A DNA stretch of 64,000 nucleotides from Saprospiraceae bacterium (lineage in GTDB: Bacteria > Bacteroidota > Bacteroidia > Chitinophagales > Saprospiraceae): assembly GCA_027488935.1 (NCBI GenBank), contig JAIYAP010000012.1:1-64000 (forward strand), read 5' to 3'. The position numbers and the translations under genes are program-made. How positions within the stretch are numbered: position 1 is the first letter of the stretch; every line of letters begins with the position of its first letter. The notes under the pieces are model-generated. The model searched no databases. It saw only the letters and a list, made by a program, of their open reading frames with translations, and was not told where the DNA came from. Positions 44,645-54,258 of the stretch are shown piece by piece.

Positions 44645-45993
44645 ACGCTTTTTTGCGCCATCCATTTCAAAAATACCGCTTCTACTTCCGGTCCATCCCA
44701 CTGCGCTTCCACATCGTTTATCGCCAAAATCTCCTCAAACAACTGGTTTTGGGCATCCTCCTCCTGCAACGCAAGGTGATAAGGCGTATTGGAAAAGGAA
44801 ACCATTGTGTATACCGGTATAAACTCCGGGTATTTTGCATGCAAGTGTGCTGCAATTTTTTTCCGTAAAAGGAATTTGGGATCGCCCACCAAATCGCGCA
44901 TTTCAATAAAATTGCGCAATGCCAGGGCTGCAATCGCGTCGCCATCGGGTTTGCGCCGCTTGGCAAATGCAGGAATGATCGCTGACCAGTCTCCATCCAT
45001 TTCATCGTACATCGCATCCAGGATCGTGCAATCCTCAAAACCCGCATTCATTCCTTGTCCGTAAAAGGGTACAATGGCATGGGCCGAGTCGCCCAACAAC
45101 AAAATCCGACCTTGCCATTGCCACGGATTGCATTGCACGGTCGCCAGTGAAGACGTTGGGTTATTCCCAAAATCTTCTAATAAATTGGGTAAAAAGGGTA
45201 GGGCATCCGGAAAATATTCCTGAAAAAACGCATTAACACTGGCATCATCTTTCAAATGCTCGAACGCCACAGGACCTTCAAAAGGTAAAAACAAAGTACA
45301 GGTAAAACTACCATCGGCATTGGGCAACGCAATCATCATAAAGTTGCCGCGCGGCCAAATATGCAAGGCATGTGCATCCATCAACTTGCCTTGTTCGGCC
45401 GGGATGGTCAATTCTTTATACCCATGATCCAAATATTGCTGGGCATAATTAAAACGGTCGGTGCGTTGCAATGTATGCCGAACCGCCGAAAATGCGCCAT
45501 CCGTGGCAAAAATCAAAGGCGCTTCAATGGTTTTATGTTCGCCCGTTTTTAAATCCTCAAAATGAATGTAGGGCTGATTTAAATCAACATCGATACAACG
45601 GTGCTCAAAAAAGAATTCTACCTGCGAAAAACTGCTAGCAATGTGCAAAAGTTCTAGGTTCAAACCACCCCGCGAAACGGAATAAATCGCCTCGCCCGCT
45701 TTGCCATACGCTTGAAACGTAAGGGTCCCGTCCACGGCATGCATCATGCGTCCAGGCATAGGAATCGCTACAGGTTCTATTTTTTCACGAATACCGGCCA
45801 TATCAATGGCATTCCACCCGCGCGCACTCATGGCGAGGTTGATCGAGCGTCCGCCTGCATAACCTTTCGCCCGCATATCTGGTCGACGTTCAAATACTTT
45901 TACGGTATAACCACGCCGCGCAAGGGCAACGGCCCAAAGTGCACCTACTAATCCGGCACCCACAATGACGGCCGATTTATTGACTGTTTCCAT
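44641..45993 (-). CDS. kmo: Kynurenine 3-monooxygenase
   Basis: The 450-residue FAD enzyme hydroxylates L-kynurenine to 3-hydroxykynurenine, a step in tryptophan breakdown and in de novo NAD synthesis from tryptophan. The FAD motif GAGLVGALWAVALARRGY and the strongly conserved GGRSINLAMSARGW and LLGDSAHAIVPFYGQGMN segments are present. The C-terminal hydrophobic tail of the eukaryotic enzyme is not evident, as in bacterial forms. No other kynurenine-pathway gene lies in the window. It starts four bases after the TolC-family gene ends upstream of it on the same strand. Confidence 0.94.
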   Translation of the reverse strand: METVNKSAVIVGAGLVGALWAVALARRGYTVKVFERRPDMRAKGYAGGRSINLAMSARGWNAIDMAGIREKIEPVAIPMPGRMMHAVDGTLTFQAYGKAGEAIYSVSRGGLNLELLHIASSFSQVEFFFEHRCIDVDLNQPYIHFEDLKTGEHKTIEAPLIFATDGAFSAVRHTLQRTDRFNYAQQYLDHGYKELTIPAEQGKLMDAHALHIWPRGNFMMIALPNADGSFTCTLFLPFEGPVAFEHLKDDASVNAFFQEYFPDALPFLPNLLEDFGNNPTSSLATVQCNPWQWQGRILLLGDSAHAIVPFYGQGMNAGFEDCTILDAMYDEMDGDWSAIIPAFAKRRKPDGDAIAALALRNFIEMRDLVGDPKFLLRKKIAAHLHAKYPEFIPVYTMVSFSNTPYHLALQEEDAQNQLFEEILAINDVEAQWDGPEVEAVFLKWMAQKSV

Positions 45994-45997
45994 GTTT

Positions 45998-47302
45998 TTA
46001 TAGTTCTCCCGCCAACAGACGGAGTTGTAATTCAGTGATTTTTAAGTTAAAAAGGGCCAAATTGCGGCGAAATAACGCCTGTTCCAGGGTGTTTTGTGCC
46101 GTTTGTGTTTCCAAGGCATTGGTTTGTCCCAATCTAAAGCGTTCGGTGCTCACATTCAGGTTTTCCCGTGCGTTGGTTACATTTTCCTCCTCCAACAAAA
46201 GTACTTGCTGTTGGGTTTTGAAAAAGGCCAATTGGTTATCCAAAGTCGATTCAATACTCAAACGTTGCGCTTCTACCCGAATACCTGCCTGTTGCGCCTG
46301 TAACTGCGCCGCTTGTACCTGTCTTTTAAAATTGCCGCCACTATATAATGGATATATCAAGCTGCCACCAATCGTCAAACCGGCCTGGGTATTGCTGCGT
46401 TGAAAACCAGAACCATTGTCGGACCGCAAGGCATTAAATTGGCCAATACCATTCGTACGTAATTTATTCAGTGTTCGGGCTTCATCGGTCAAAAGCGCAG
46501 CTATGTCACTGCTTTTTTGCAACGACAGCATGATCGGATTTTGGGTTTGAATTTTTTGAAGCAAACTGGCGCGTTCCGGCGTATAATTATTCACCAGGGT
46601 TTCATCTACTTCAAAAGCGGTTTCCGGCGCGCGCGCGAGCAGTTGATTGAGGGCGCGTTTGGCCGATAATGTTACGTTTTCCTGGTTTAATAAATCAGAG
46701 CGGCGCTGATTCAGGTCAATACGCGCTTGCAACGCGTCTGTTTGCCCGGCAAAACCGGCAGCCAAACGTGCCTCGGCAATGCGCAAGCGTTCCTGGTTCA
46801 GGGTAATCACCTCCGCAAGCGCTTTTTCTTGCTGTCGGCCCCGCACAATATCGTAATAGGCTTGTAGCACATCTGCCGTGGTTTGCTGCACCTGACTTTG
46901 CAGATTGAGTTGCCCTAATGCCTCCTGGGCTTCCAGACGTTGTTTGGCTATAAACATACGGCGCCCATCAAAAAGTGGCCAGTTGAGCTGCACCCCGGCA
47001 CTCGCCGTATTAAATGGCGCACCCAGGGCATTAAATTCGGTACCATTCGACAGTTTTTGTTGAAAAGTACTGAGGGTGAACGTTTCGTTGGCAACCAAAT
47101 TCACGGTAGGCAGCATGCCCGCGTTGCCTTTGGTATTGTTGGTTTTTGCAATATCTGCATCGGCTTGTACCAGGCGAATGGTAAAGTTATTTTCAAGGGC
47201 AATGCGCACGGCCTCCGCGGCGGTAAGCAGCGGCGCATTTGTTTGAGCCAATAATAGGCTTGCGCAAAAGGTTAAAACAAACAAGAGGGACGTTCTATAC
47301 AT
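45998..47302 (-). CDS. TolC family outer membrane efflux protein
   Basis: The 434-residue protein, read from the ATG at 47302 that starts the signal peptide (MYRTSLLFVLTFCASLLLAQ), has the two long alpha-helical repeats of the OEP/TolC family. The phrases AVRIALENNFTIRL, VNLVANETFTLSTF and LDNQLAFFKTQQQV with ENLNVSTERFRLGQTNALET are typical. It forms the outer channel of an efflux or secretion pump, but no RND, ABC or adaptor gene is adjacent. It lies right before kmo. A -7 box TACTTTTG (47364-47371, minus strand) lies about 60 bases upstream. Confidence 0.92.
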   Translation of the reverse strand: MYRTSLLFVLTFCASLLLAQTNAPLLTAAEAVRIALENNFTIRLVQADADIAKTNNTKGNAGMLPTVNLVANETFTLSTFQQKLSNGTEFNALGAPFNTASAGVQLNWPLFDGRRMFIAKQRLEAQEALGQLNLQSQVQQTTADVLQAYYDIVRGRQQEKALAEVITLNQERLRIAEARLAAGFAGQTDALQARIDLNQRRSDLLNQENVTLSAKRALNQLLARAPETAFEVDETLVNNYTPERASLLQKIQTQNPIMLSLQKSSDIAALLTDEARTLNKLRTNGIGQFNALRSDNGSGFQRSNTQAGLTIGGSLIYPLYSGGNFKRQVQAAQLQAQQAGIRVEAQRLSIESTLDNQLAFFKTQQQVLLLEEENVTNARENLNVSTERFRLGQTNALETQTAQNTLEQALFRRNLALFNLKITELQLRLLAGEL

Positions 47303-47363
47303 CGGTTTTTGATTGTATTCTGCTGATATACCCGCAGAGCAGGTGATTTTTAGTAAACTATTG

Positions 47364-47371
47364 CAAAAGTA
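47364..47371 (-). promoter_or_regulatory. Candidate -7 box for the TolC-family gene
   Basis: The minus strand reads TACTTTTG, a match to TAnnTTTG; the base quartet at the -33 distance is TGCG, not TTTG. The same TGCG occurs at -33 in front of the box at 23443-23450. Confidence 0.4.
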
Positions 47372-47402
47372 CGATTCCCTAAACCTGTTGCGCACTCCGA
47401 TA

Positions 47403-47442
47403 ATATAAAAATCCCGCGCTCCAATACAATGGAACGCGGGAT
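47403..47442 (-). terminator. Terminator of the str operon (behind fusA)
   Basis: ATCCCGCG-TTCCA and TGGAG-CGCGGGAT pair around a short loop on the minus strand, followed by TTTTTATATTA. It is 50 bases after the fusA stop. Confidence 0.85.
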
Positions 47443-47491
47443 CGCACTTTATACCTTAGAAGCCCATTAAAAAGACTCCATCAAAATCAAC

Positions 47492-49621
47492 TTATTTACC
47501 TGCTTTCGATTTTTCAATTACTTGCTTGGCAACTGATTCAGGTGCTGGAGCATACTGGCTAAATTCCATCGTAGAAGATGCACGGCCAGAAGTAAGGGTA
47601 CGCAACTGGGTTACATAACCAAACATTTCAGCCAAAGGCACCTCCGCTTGAATTGCAACTGCGCCACCCATCCGTGTTTCTTGTCCTTTCGGCAAACCAC
47701 GACGACGGTTCAAGTCACCAATTACTGGACCAACATACTCTTCTGGTGTGATCACCTCCAACTTCATGATTGGTTCCATGATTTGTGGTTTGCAACCAGG
47801 TGCCGCTGCGCGGAAACCCTCTTTTGCACACAATTCAAAGGCAATTGGCTTCGAATCGACTGCGTGCATACCACCATCAATTACCCGTACTTTCATGGAG
47901 TCGATGTTGTAGCCTGCCAAAATACCGTTGTTCATCATCTGGGTGAAACCGTCGACGATTGGTTTTTGATAGTTTTTATCGATCGCACCACCCACAATAC
48001 CCCATTCGAACTGCAATTTTTTCTTACCGCTTTTGTAATCATCAGATTCCAAAAAGGCTTCATCAGCAGGGCCGAGTGTGAATTCCATATCCGCGAAGAG
48101 ACCAGAACCACCCGTTTGCTTTTTCAATCGCTCACGGTGTTCAACTGTTTTCGTCAACGCCTCTTTATAGTTTACTTGTGGTGCACCCTGGTTACATTCA
48201 ACCTTGAACTCGCGACGCAGACGGTCAACGATGATCTCCAAGTGCAACTCACCCATACCGGAAATAACGGTTTGGTTGGTTTCTTCGTCATAACGTACGC
48301 GGAACGTTGGATCCTCTTCAGCAAGTTTGTTGAGCGACATACCCAATTTATCCAGGTCCTTTTGTGTTTTTGGCTCAATCGCCAGACCAATAACCGGCTC
48401 AGGGAATACCATACTTTCCAAAACGATCGGATTGTCTACGTCACACAGAGTATCACCAGTTCGAATATCTTTAAAACCTACTGCCGCAGCAATATCACCC
48501 GCTTCTACGCGATCAATCGGGTTTTGCTTATTTGCGTGCATTTGGTACAAACGGCTGATCCGTTCTTTATCGCCTGTACGGGTGTTCAATACATAAGAAC
48601 CGGCTTCCAGTTTACCAGAGTAAACGCGGATAAAGCACAGGCGACCTACGAATGGATCCGTTGCAATTTTGAATGCCAATGCAGCAAATGGATCATTCAC
48701 CGATGGCTGACGGGTAATAATCTCATCGTTTTTCGGATTGATACCATTTACGCCATCAATATCAAGTGGAGAAGGCAGGAAGTAACAAACTGCATCCAAA
48801 CAAGCCTGAACACCTTTGTTTTTGAATGCAGATCCGCACATTACAGGCGTCATCTTCATATCACAAACTGCAGCACGTACCGCAGCGCGCATTTCTTCGA
48901 TCGAGATAGAATCTGGATCGTCGAAGAATTTTTCGAGCAACGCATCATCGTAAGCAGCCACTTCTTCGATCAAAATCTGGCGGTTTTCAGCCACGATTTC
49001 TTTCAAATCATCAGGAATTGGAATGATATCGAACGACATACCGTGGTCTTCTTCTCTCCAAACAATTGCTTGGTTGGTTACCAAATCCACGACACCGCGG
49101 AAATTGTGTTCGTTGCCAATTGGAACCTGCAAAGGAATTGCATTCGCACCCAATTTTGCTTTCATGTCTTTTACACACATGAAAAAGTCAGAGCCCGCAC
49201 GGTCCATTTTGTTGATGAACGCGATACGTGGCACCTTATAGTTGTCGGCCAAACGCCAGTTTGTTTCCGATTGTGGCTCAACACCATCTACGGCAGAGAA
49301 CAAGAACACCAAACCGTCCAATACACGCAAAGAACGGTTTACTTCCACCGTAAAGTCAACGTGACCTGGGGTGTCAATGATGTTAAAGTCATATTTTTGT
49401 TCGCCTACCATCCAAGTACACTTGGTAGCCGCAGAAGTAATCGTGATACCACGCTCCTGCTCTTGCTCCATCCAGTCCATGGTTGCAGCGCCTTCGTGTA
49501 CTTCACCGATTTTGTGGTTTACACCAGTGTAATAAAGAATACGTTCGGTAGTAGTGGTTTTACCTGCGTCAATGTGCGCCGCAATACCGATATTTCGGGT
49601 AAACCTTAGGTCCGTTGCCAT
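47492..49621 (-). CDS. fusA: Elongation factor G
   Basis: EF-G is the GTPase that moves tRNA and mRNA through the ribosome and helps recycling. The 709-residue protein shows the G1 motif [13 protein letters not shown], switch and DTPGHVDF, the NKMD motif ([11 protein letters not shown]), and the domain IV region with [11 protein letters not shown], then [17 protein letters not shown] and the [17 protein letters not shown] of domain V. It is the last gene of the rpsL-rpsG-fusA operon. The 292-base spacer before it holds a hairpin. Confidence 0.98.
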   Translation of the reverse strand: MATDLRFTRNIGIAAHIDAGKTTTTERILYYTGVNHKIGEVHEGAATMDWMEQEQERGITITSAATKCTWMVGEQKYDFNIIDTPGHVDFTVEVNRSLRVLDGLVFLFSAVDGVEPQSETNWRLADNYKVPRIAFINKMDRAGSDFFMCVKDMKAKLGANAIPLQVPIGNEHNFRGVVDLVTNQAIVWREEDHGMSFDIIPIPDDLKEIVAENRQILIEEVAAYDDALLEKFFDDPDSISIEEMRAAVRAAVCDMKMTPVMCGSAFKNKGVQACLDAVCYFLPSPLDIDGVNGINPKNDEIITRQPSVNDPFAALAFKIATDPFVGRLCFIRVYSGKLEAGSYVLNTRTGDKERISRLYQMHANKQNPIDRVEAGDIAAAVGFKDIRTGDTLCDVDNPIVLESMVFPEPVIGLAIEPKTQKDLDKLGMSLNKLAEEDPTFRVRYDEETNQTVISGMGELHLEIIVDRLRREFKVECNQGAPQVNYKEALTKTVEHRERLKKQTGGSGLFADMEFTLGPADEAFLESDDYKSGKKKLQFEWGIVGGAIDKNYQKPIVDGFTQMMNNGILAGYNIDSMKVRVIDGGMHAVDSKPIAFELCAKEGFRAAAPGCKPQIMEPIMKLEVITPEEYVGPVIGDLNRRRGLPKGQETRMGGAVAIQAEVPLAEMFGYVTQLRTLTSGRASSTMEFSQYAPAPESVAKQVIEKSKAGK

Positions 49622-49832
49622 AACTTTGTTGTTACGTTATGAGTTAAGAGTGATGTGTTTAGAAAAAAGAGGATGGGCCTTGGGGCTATATCAAAAAACA
49701 TTTTATTCCACCTTGCAATAAAATGTACTCTTGCTGAATTTGAATTCAACGAAACACCGTATTGGCTTTTGAAAGTTTCGAAAAATAAAAACGTGTTTCG
49801 TTTTTCTAAGCCCTTAAAAACACCAAAACCGC

Positions 49833-49881
49833 CGAAAATTGTCGGGTGTCAGCAAACTTGCACAACACCAGGCAATTTTCG
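49833..49881 (-). terminator. Hairpin in the rpsG-fusA spacer
   Basis: CGAAAATTG and CAATTTTCG (9 bp) are joined by a further imperfect stem with GGTGT/ACACC around a 22-base middle. On the minus strand a T-rich run follows (GGTTTTGGTGTTTTT). It may act as attenuator or partial terminator between rpsG and fusA, or as protection of the rpsG 3' end. Confidence 0.5.
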
Positions 49882-49913
49882 ACGGTATAGTTTTCGTCGC
49901 ATCGTTCCGTCGG

Positions 49914-50381
49914 TTAAGCGCGGTAGTGTGCAAACGCGCGGTTTGCTTCTGCCATTTTGTGCGTGTCTTCACGCTTCTTAACAGCACTGCCTTCACCTTT
50001 GCTTGCGGCAATAATTTCTGCTGCGAGTTTCTCGGCCATACCTTTACCGCTACGGGCGCGTGCATATTTGATCAGCCATTTCATTCCAATTGAAATCTTG
50101 CGGTTTGCAGGAAGTTCAGTCGGAATTTGGAAGGTGGCACCACCAATACGGCGGCTGCGCACCTCAACTTGTGGCATAACGTTGTTCAACGCTTTTTTCC
50201 AAATTTGCAACTCGTCCTCGTTCGTGCGGTTCTTTACGATATCCAAAGAATCGTAAAAAAGACCAAATGCAACGCTCTTCTTGCCGTCCCACATCAAGTT
50301 ATTAACGAAACGTGTTACCATCGTGTCGTTATAACGGGGATCTGCGGCCAATACTCGAGGTTTCGGTTTGTGTTTACGCAT
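49914..50381 (-). CDS. rpsG: 30S ribosomal protein S7
   Basis: S7 organises the 3' major domain of 16S rRNA and contacts mRNA and tRNA at the exit site. The 155-residue protein contains the conserved block [11 protein letters not shown], the tetrad [20 protein letters not shown] (about residues 70-90) and the C-terminal [19 protein letters not shown]. Length is normal. It lies between rpsL (125-base spacer) and fusA (292-base spacer) in the str operon. Confidence 0.98.
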   Translation of the reverse strand: MRKHKPKPRVLAADPRYNDTMVTRFVNNLMWDGKKSVAFGLFYDSLDIVKNRTNEDELQIWKKALNNVMPQVEVRSRRIGGATFQIPTELPANRKISIGMKWLIKYARARSGKGMAEKLAAEIIAASKGEGSAVKKREDTHKMAEANRAFAHYRA

Positions 50382-50386
50382 TGTAT

Positions 50387-50420
50387 ATTAATGATGAATG
50401 ATTAATGATGAATGATGAAT
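50387..50420. repeat. Tandem 14-bp repeat between rpsL and rpsG
   Basis: ATTAATGATGAATG occurs twice in direct succession (50387-50400, 50401-50414), followed by ATGAAT. It sits just before the rpsG start. Short tandem copies like this may come from replication slippage. Confidence 0.8.
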
Positions 50421-50506
50421 TCCTGAAAAAAACAGGCAATGGATGCCGCTTGCCGAACCATAAGTTCAATGCAAACGATGCAAATCCATCATGCACCATT
50501 GCAAAA

Positions 50507-50881
50507 TTATTTCTTCGGACGCTTAGAACCGTATTTAGAACGGCTCTTTTTGCGGTTGTTTACACCAGCAGTATCCAGTGCTCCACGTACAATGGTGTAA
50601 CGTACACCCGGAAGATCTTTTACACGACCACCCCGTACAAGTACGATTGAGTGCTCCTGCAAGTTGTGACCTTCACCCGGAATATAGCAAATCACCTCAA
50701 TACCGTTCACCAAACGAACCTTAGCAACTTTGCGCAACGCAGAGTTCGGTTTTTTGGGTGTAGTAGTGTATACACGGGTGCACACACCGCGCTTCTGTGG
50801 GCATGCGCTCAAAGCACGGCTCTTGCTCTTGTATTCAACTTTCTCGCGGCCCTGACGGACCATCTGATTAATCGTTGGCAT
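50507..50881 (-). CDS. rpsL: 30S ribosomal protein S12
   Basis: S12 sits in the decoding centre and controls accuracy. The 124-residue protein has the conserved [12 protein letters not shown] start, [20 protein letters not shown] (with the lysine known for streptomycin resistance), the [11 protein letters not shown] loop and the basic C-terminus [11 protein letters not shown]. It opens the str operon. A -7 box TATCTTTG lies on the minus strand at 50967-50974, about 85 bases upstream, with no clear -33. Confidence 0.98.
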   Translation of the reverse strand: MPTINQMVRQGREKVEYKSKSRALSACPQKRGVCTRVYTTTPKKPNSALRKVAKVRLVNGIEVICYIPGEGHNLQEHSIVLVRGGRVKDLPGVRYTIVRGALDTAGVNNRKKSRSKYGSKRPKK

Positions 50882-51277
50882 AAATGCGTATGATCAAAAA
50901 TGTTATAACTTGTTCAAAATCAACGGAAAAATGGCATTTTATTGCCCGCCCTCCGAAAAGCGAACGCAAAGATACTTGAATATCCATGAAAAAACCAAGC
51001 TCGTTTGAAAAATTATAAAAAAAGAGTGCGGTTTCGGTAAATCTACCCGCCAAAAATTGCGCACGATTCCGACCCTTTTTTAATTGTACTCTTTCCACGA
51101 CTATTTTTTATAGCAGCAACGTTACGGCGGAATGTACAAAACCACTTTCGTTAAAGGAAATTTAAATGCCTTAATAAAGTGTTAATAAATGTGCCCATTT
51201 ATGAACTGGCACAAGATTCGTACGTATAAAGAACAGTAACCGATTTTTTACTCTTTTCAATCAAACACTATCTACCC
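50882..51277. other. Non-coding gap of 396 bases
   Basis: Divergent upstream region of rpsL and the OmpA-like gene. The likely rpsL -7 box is at 50967-50974 (minus strand). The right half is AT-rich and shows no full consensus for the plus-strand gene. No small gene was found. Confidence 0.6.
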
Positions 51278-52450
51278 ATGTGGTACCTGAAAACATTGCT
51301 CCCAATTGCATTATTAATCCCCGCTTTAATCCCCGCTCAGGAAATCAACGCACCCTCCAATACAACATTGGTGCGCACGGAAGGAATTGTATTCGACCAG
51401 GTGTCGGGTGCCCCGCTTAGCCAGGTTTCTGTGACCCTTTACGATGATATGCTTGTAAAAGCAATCGGCCATGCAGAAACAGATGCAAATGGCCGTTTTA
51501 CGATTACAACCGCTAAAGTAAGCCGTTATAAAGTTCGGGCTGAAAAACCGACCTTCTTCGATAACGAAATCATTTTTGATGTACTGGATGTCGTTACACC
51601 TTTGAACCTCGGACTCGAGCGCAAGCCCGGATACGTGTTCGATATCACCATTTTTGATAAAGCCTTCGACCACAACCCAATCAATACCCTGCGCGATTGT
51701 AAGGTGGAAGTTTACAACAATACCACCCAACAACAGGAATTGGCCATCGAACGCCTGCCAAAATCAACATTCAACTTTTCTTTTGCCGAAGGAAATCACT
51801 ACACGATGCTTGTGCGCAAACCGGGATACCTCAACCGCCGGATTGAGGTGTACGTCAATATTAATGGCTGTATCCTTTGTGTAGATGGCATGGGTATCAA
51901 AGAGCCAGATTTGGTGCCACTCATGACCAAACGCAATGAAGTGGGCTATTTTCTTGGCACCATCGACCTCGATTCCATCCAGATCGGAAAGCGCTTCCAA
52001 CTCAACAATATTTATTACGATTTTGATAAATGGGATCTGCGGCCAGAAGCCATGACGACCCTTGATAAACTTTCCGTGTTTTTGAAGGATAATGCTGGCA
52101 TCAAAGTTGAGTTAGGCTCACACACCGATGCCCGTGGCGCAGATGAGTACAACCTGATGCTTTCCGACAAACGCGCAAAGTCTTGTGTCGATTACCTCGT
52201 GTCTAACCAAGGTATTCATGCTGATAATATTACCTGGAAAGGATATGGCGAAACCCAATTGCTGAACAGCTGCACCAACTGCTCGGAAGCGGCCCACCAA
52301 TTGAACCGCCGTACCGAAATTAAAATCATCGGCCTGATTCAGGATCCGCTGTGGTTCAAAAGCCTCAAGCAGATTATCGAGGACAAAGATTTGTACCGCA
52401 AAATTATCCAACAGGAAAAACAACGCTCCTTTAACGCTAAAACGAAATAA
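51278..52450 (+). CDS. OmpA family protein with N-terminal regulatory-like domain
   Basis: The 390-residue protein has a signal peptide (WYLKTLLPIALLIPALIPAQ). A carboxypeptidase-regulatory-like beta domain (about residues 30-110: EGIVFDQVSGAPLSQVSVTL) and a second beta-type domain follow. The C-terminal OmpA domain binds peptidoglycan (about 245-360: YYDFDKWDLRPEAM, LGSHTDARGADEYNLMLSDK, WKGYGETQL, NRRTEIKI). Such proteins anchor the outer membrane to the wall, and in Bacteroidota often occur next to T9SS PorP/PorE-like parts. The following basic secreted protein and PorQ strengthen that context. Confidence 0.93.
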   Translation: MWYLKTLLPIALLIPALIPAQEINAPSNTTLVRTEGIVFDQVSGAPLSQVSVTLYDDMLVKAIGHAETDANGRFTITTAKVSRYKVRAEKPTFFDNEIIFDVLDVVTPLNLGLERKPGYVFDITIFDKAFDHNPINTLRDCKVEVYNNTTQQQELAIERLPKSTFNFSFAEGNHYTMLVRKPGYLNRRIEVYVNINGCILCVDGMGIKEPDLVPLMTKRNEVGYFLGTIDLDSIQIGKRFQLNNIYYDFDKWDLRPEAMTTLDKLSVFLKDNAGIKVELGSHTDARGADEYNLMLSDKRAKSCVDYLVSNQGIHADNITWKGYGETQLLNSCTNCSEAAHQLNRRTEIKIIGLIQDPLWFKSLKQIIEDKDLYRKIIQQEKQRSFNAKTK

Positions 52451-52536
52451 AGGCAGCGCACTTTAGATTTAAATAAATTTTAATCCATCCCGCTTTAATC
52501 CATTTTTTCACACCTGTATAATCCATGATTTTTCAC

Positions 52537-53187
52537 ATGAAACAACTTAATTTTTGGCTTAGCCTTGCAATTGCGATGGCCGCCAACAGCACAAGCGCCC
52601 AAAACCTGATCAAAGGCGCTGGAACCGATGCCCAATTTGCCAACACTACGGTAGTCTTTAAGGATAGTACAACCTCCGATTTGGATGTACTCAGTCAATT
52701 AAACAACAGCGACCTGGGAATTGGCGATGTAGTGCGCATCACTACGCCCCCGCCCGCTGCCAAAACTACCGCACCCGTTGCGGTGAAAAAGGCTGCCAAT
52801 GTAAACGTACCCACAGTTACTCGCAAGCCTGACACGAAGGTCGCAAACAATACAGGTATGGTCGCTTCTACCGACAATCCGGTTTTGATGTTGGCTACGA
52901 TCAACAATGCGCCTAAGGTTCAGCCGAGCAACCCGCGCCCTGCAAAAACGAATAAGACGGTAATAACACCGCGCATTACACCTGCATTGGTGGAAAATGA
53001 CCGAGATAAAACCGCAAATGTCAAAAGCCAAACTACTTATGCCGTCGCTAAATCGACTAAATCGGGCAACTCATTGCGATCGACAAAAAGTGTAAAAAAG
53101 GGCCACAAAAAAGTGGTGCAACGCCACAATGCGCCTCGTAAGTACAAAGCACGCGGAAAACAACGGTACGATTGTTACCAATTTTAA
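52537..53187 (+). CDS. Secreted basic low-complexity protein of unknown function
   Basis: From the ATG at 52537 the product has 216 residues: a signal peptide (MKQLNFWLSLAIAMAANSTS, cut before AQN), an ordered-looking part of about 60 residues, then a Pro/Thr/Lys-rich stretch. It ends in a very basic tail, with KKGHKKVVQRHNAPRKYKAR and a final GKQRYDCYQF. No family is recognised. The mature protein has a lone cysteine near the C-terminus. It lies 86 bases after the OmpA-like gene, so a shared transcript is possible. Its stop shares TTAA with porQ (53184-53187). Confidence 0.75.
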   Translation: MKQLNFWLSLAIAMAANSTSAQNLIKGAGTDAQFANTTVVFKDSTTSDLDVLSQLNNSDLGIGDVVRITTPPPAAKTTAPVAVKKAANVNVPTVTRKPDTKVANNTGMVASTDNPVLMLATINNAPKVQPSNPRPAKTNKTVITPRITPALVENDRDKTANVKSQTTYAVAKSTKSGNSLRSTKSVKKGHKKVVQRHNAPRKYKARGKQRYDCYQF

Positions 53188-54248
53188 AAAAAGTCGCGCA
53201 GGTTGGTGCCAATGCCCATATGAACCACACCACCTGCCAGATGATAGGAAGCATAGCCTACATCTACCCGAAAACGACTGATCCGCATGCCGATGCCACC
53301 CGAAAACCCTGCAAGGCTGCGGTAATTGCGCACGGTGAGTTCTTGCTTCCGCAAATGGTTGTAGCCAACACGTATACGAAAACCTTCGTTTCGGCCCAAT
53401 AAAAACTCGCCATTAAATATAAGGTGGCGAAAAAAGTTGTCCACTGCGTTATTGCCATTGCCCGCTGCAGTTTCATCTCCGCCGAATAACAGGACATCGT
53501 CGGTTTGTGCATTGGGGTCATTATAGCGTATGTTCCACGACTGTAAATGATGCGCAATGATGCTCAGGCGGAAAGGCAGGTAACGCAACCGTTTGCTGAC
53601 ACCCACTTGGATGTCAAAGGGCAAATCTTCTCGAATGCCATTATAGGTCGACAATTGAGCGCCAGCATTGCGCACCACCAGTGCAGCGGAAAAACGGCGC
53701 GCGGTGTCGGCGTACAAAATGCCCGCATCGGCTGTAAGTGCCGAGGCCTTATAAATATCAAGGGTTGAAAAGCCAACCCGAGCGTTGAGTCCAATAGACA
53801 ATCGTGGACCCAGCGCTCGGGCGGCACCCAACGTAAACGCGGTTTCGGAGGCCGCTACTTTACCACTTATATTGCCTTGTGCATCCGCCTGCTTAATATC
53901 GCCATAATTCATATACTGGATGCCTCCATGCATGGTAAACCCAATTTTAGGCATTTGCCAGGCATAGGCCGCGTACCCATGCTGAATATCGGTAAGAAAA
54001 AAATTGTGGTTGAAGGCCAAACGACCGCTCATAGATGCATTCAGGGCCGCCGGATTGAGTGCAGCCAGTGCCAAATCGTCGTCTTTAATGGTTATTGCCA
54101 GTCCGCCCAATGCCGTTGCACGGGCCGATGGCGATAAAGACAAATACTTAAACACGGTTTGTCCACCCGTTACCTGGGCAAATAAAGCAGATTTGCCCGG
54201 CGCAAAGCAGCACAGCAGCGAAATGGCAAGCGGTAGAAAGTTCTTCAT
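53184..54248 (-). CDS. porQ: Type IX secretion system protein PorQ
   Basis: The 354-residue outer membrane beta-barrel has a signal peptide and the PorQ pattern: TVFKYLSLSPSARATALGG, DDLALAALNPAALN, HGYAAYAWQM and the barrel strands SWNIRYNDPNA and GEFLLGRNEGFRIRVGYNH. PorQ works with PorU, PorV and PorZ in the attachment complex that handles T9SS cargo at the cell surface. The two T9SS-sorted proteins in this window are its kind of substrates. It starts 10 bases after the MORN-type lipoprotein gene. Confidence 0.92.
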   Translation of the reverse strand: MKNFLPLAISLLCCFAPGKSALFAQVTGGQTVFKYLSLSPSARATALGGLAITIKDDDLALAALNPAALNASMSGRLAFNHNFFLTDIQHGYAAYAWQMPKIGFTMHGGIQYMNYGDIKQADAQGNISGKVAASETAFTLGAARALGPRLSIGLNARVGFSTLDIYKASALTADAGILYADTARRFSAALVVRNAGAQLSTYNGIREDLPFDIQVGVSKRLRYLPFRLSIIAHHLQSWNIRYNDPNAQTDDVLLFGGDETAAGNGNNAVDNFFRHLIFNGEFLLGRNEGFRIRVGYNHLRKQELTVRNYRSLAGFSGGIGMRISRFRVDVGYASYHLAGGVVHMGIGTNLRDFF

Positions 54249-54258
54249 GTTGTTTTAT

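Noticed and set aside
47648-49609. 653-codon open frame antisense to fusA
   Set aside because: It mirrors the codon pattern of the real EF-G gene, has no start context or domain, and is unusually rich in Phe, Cys, His and Trp.
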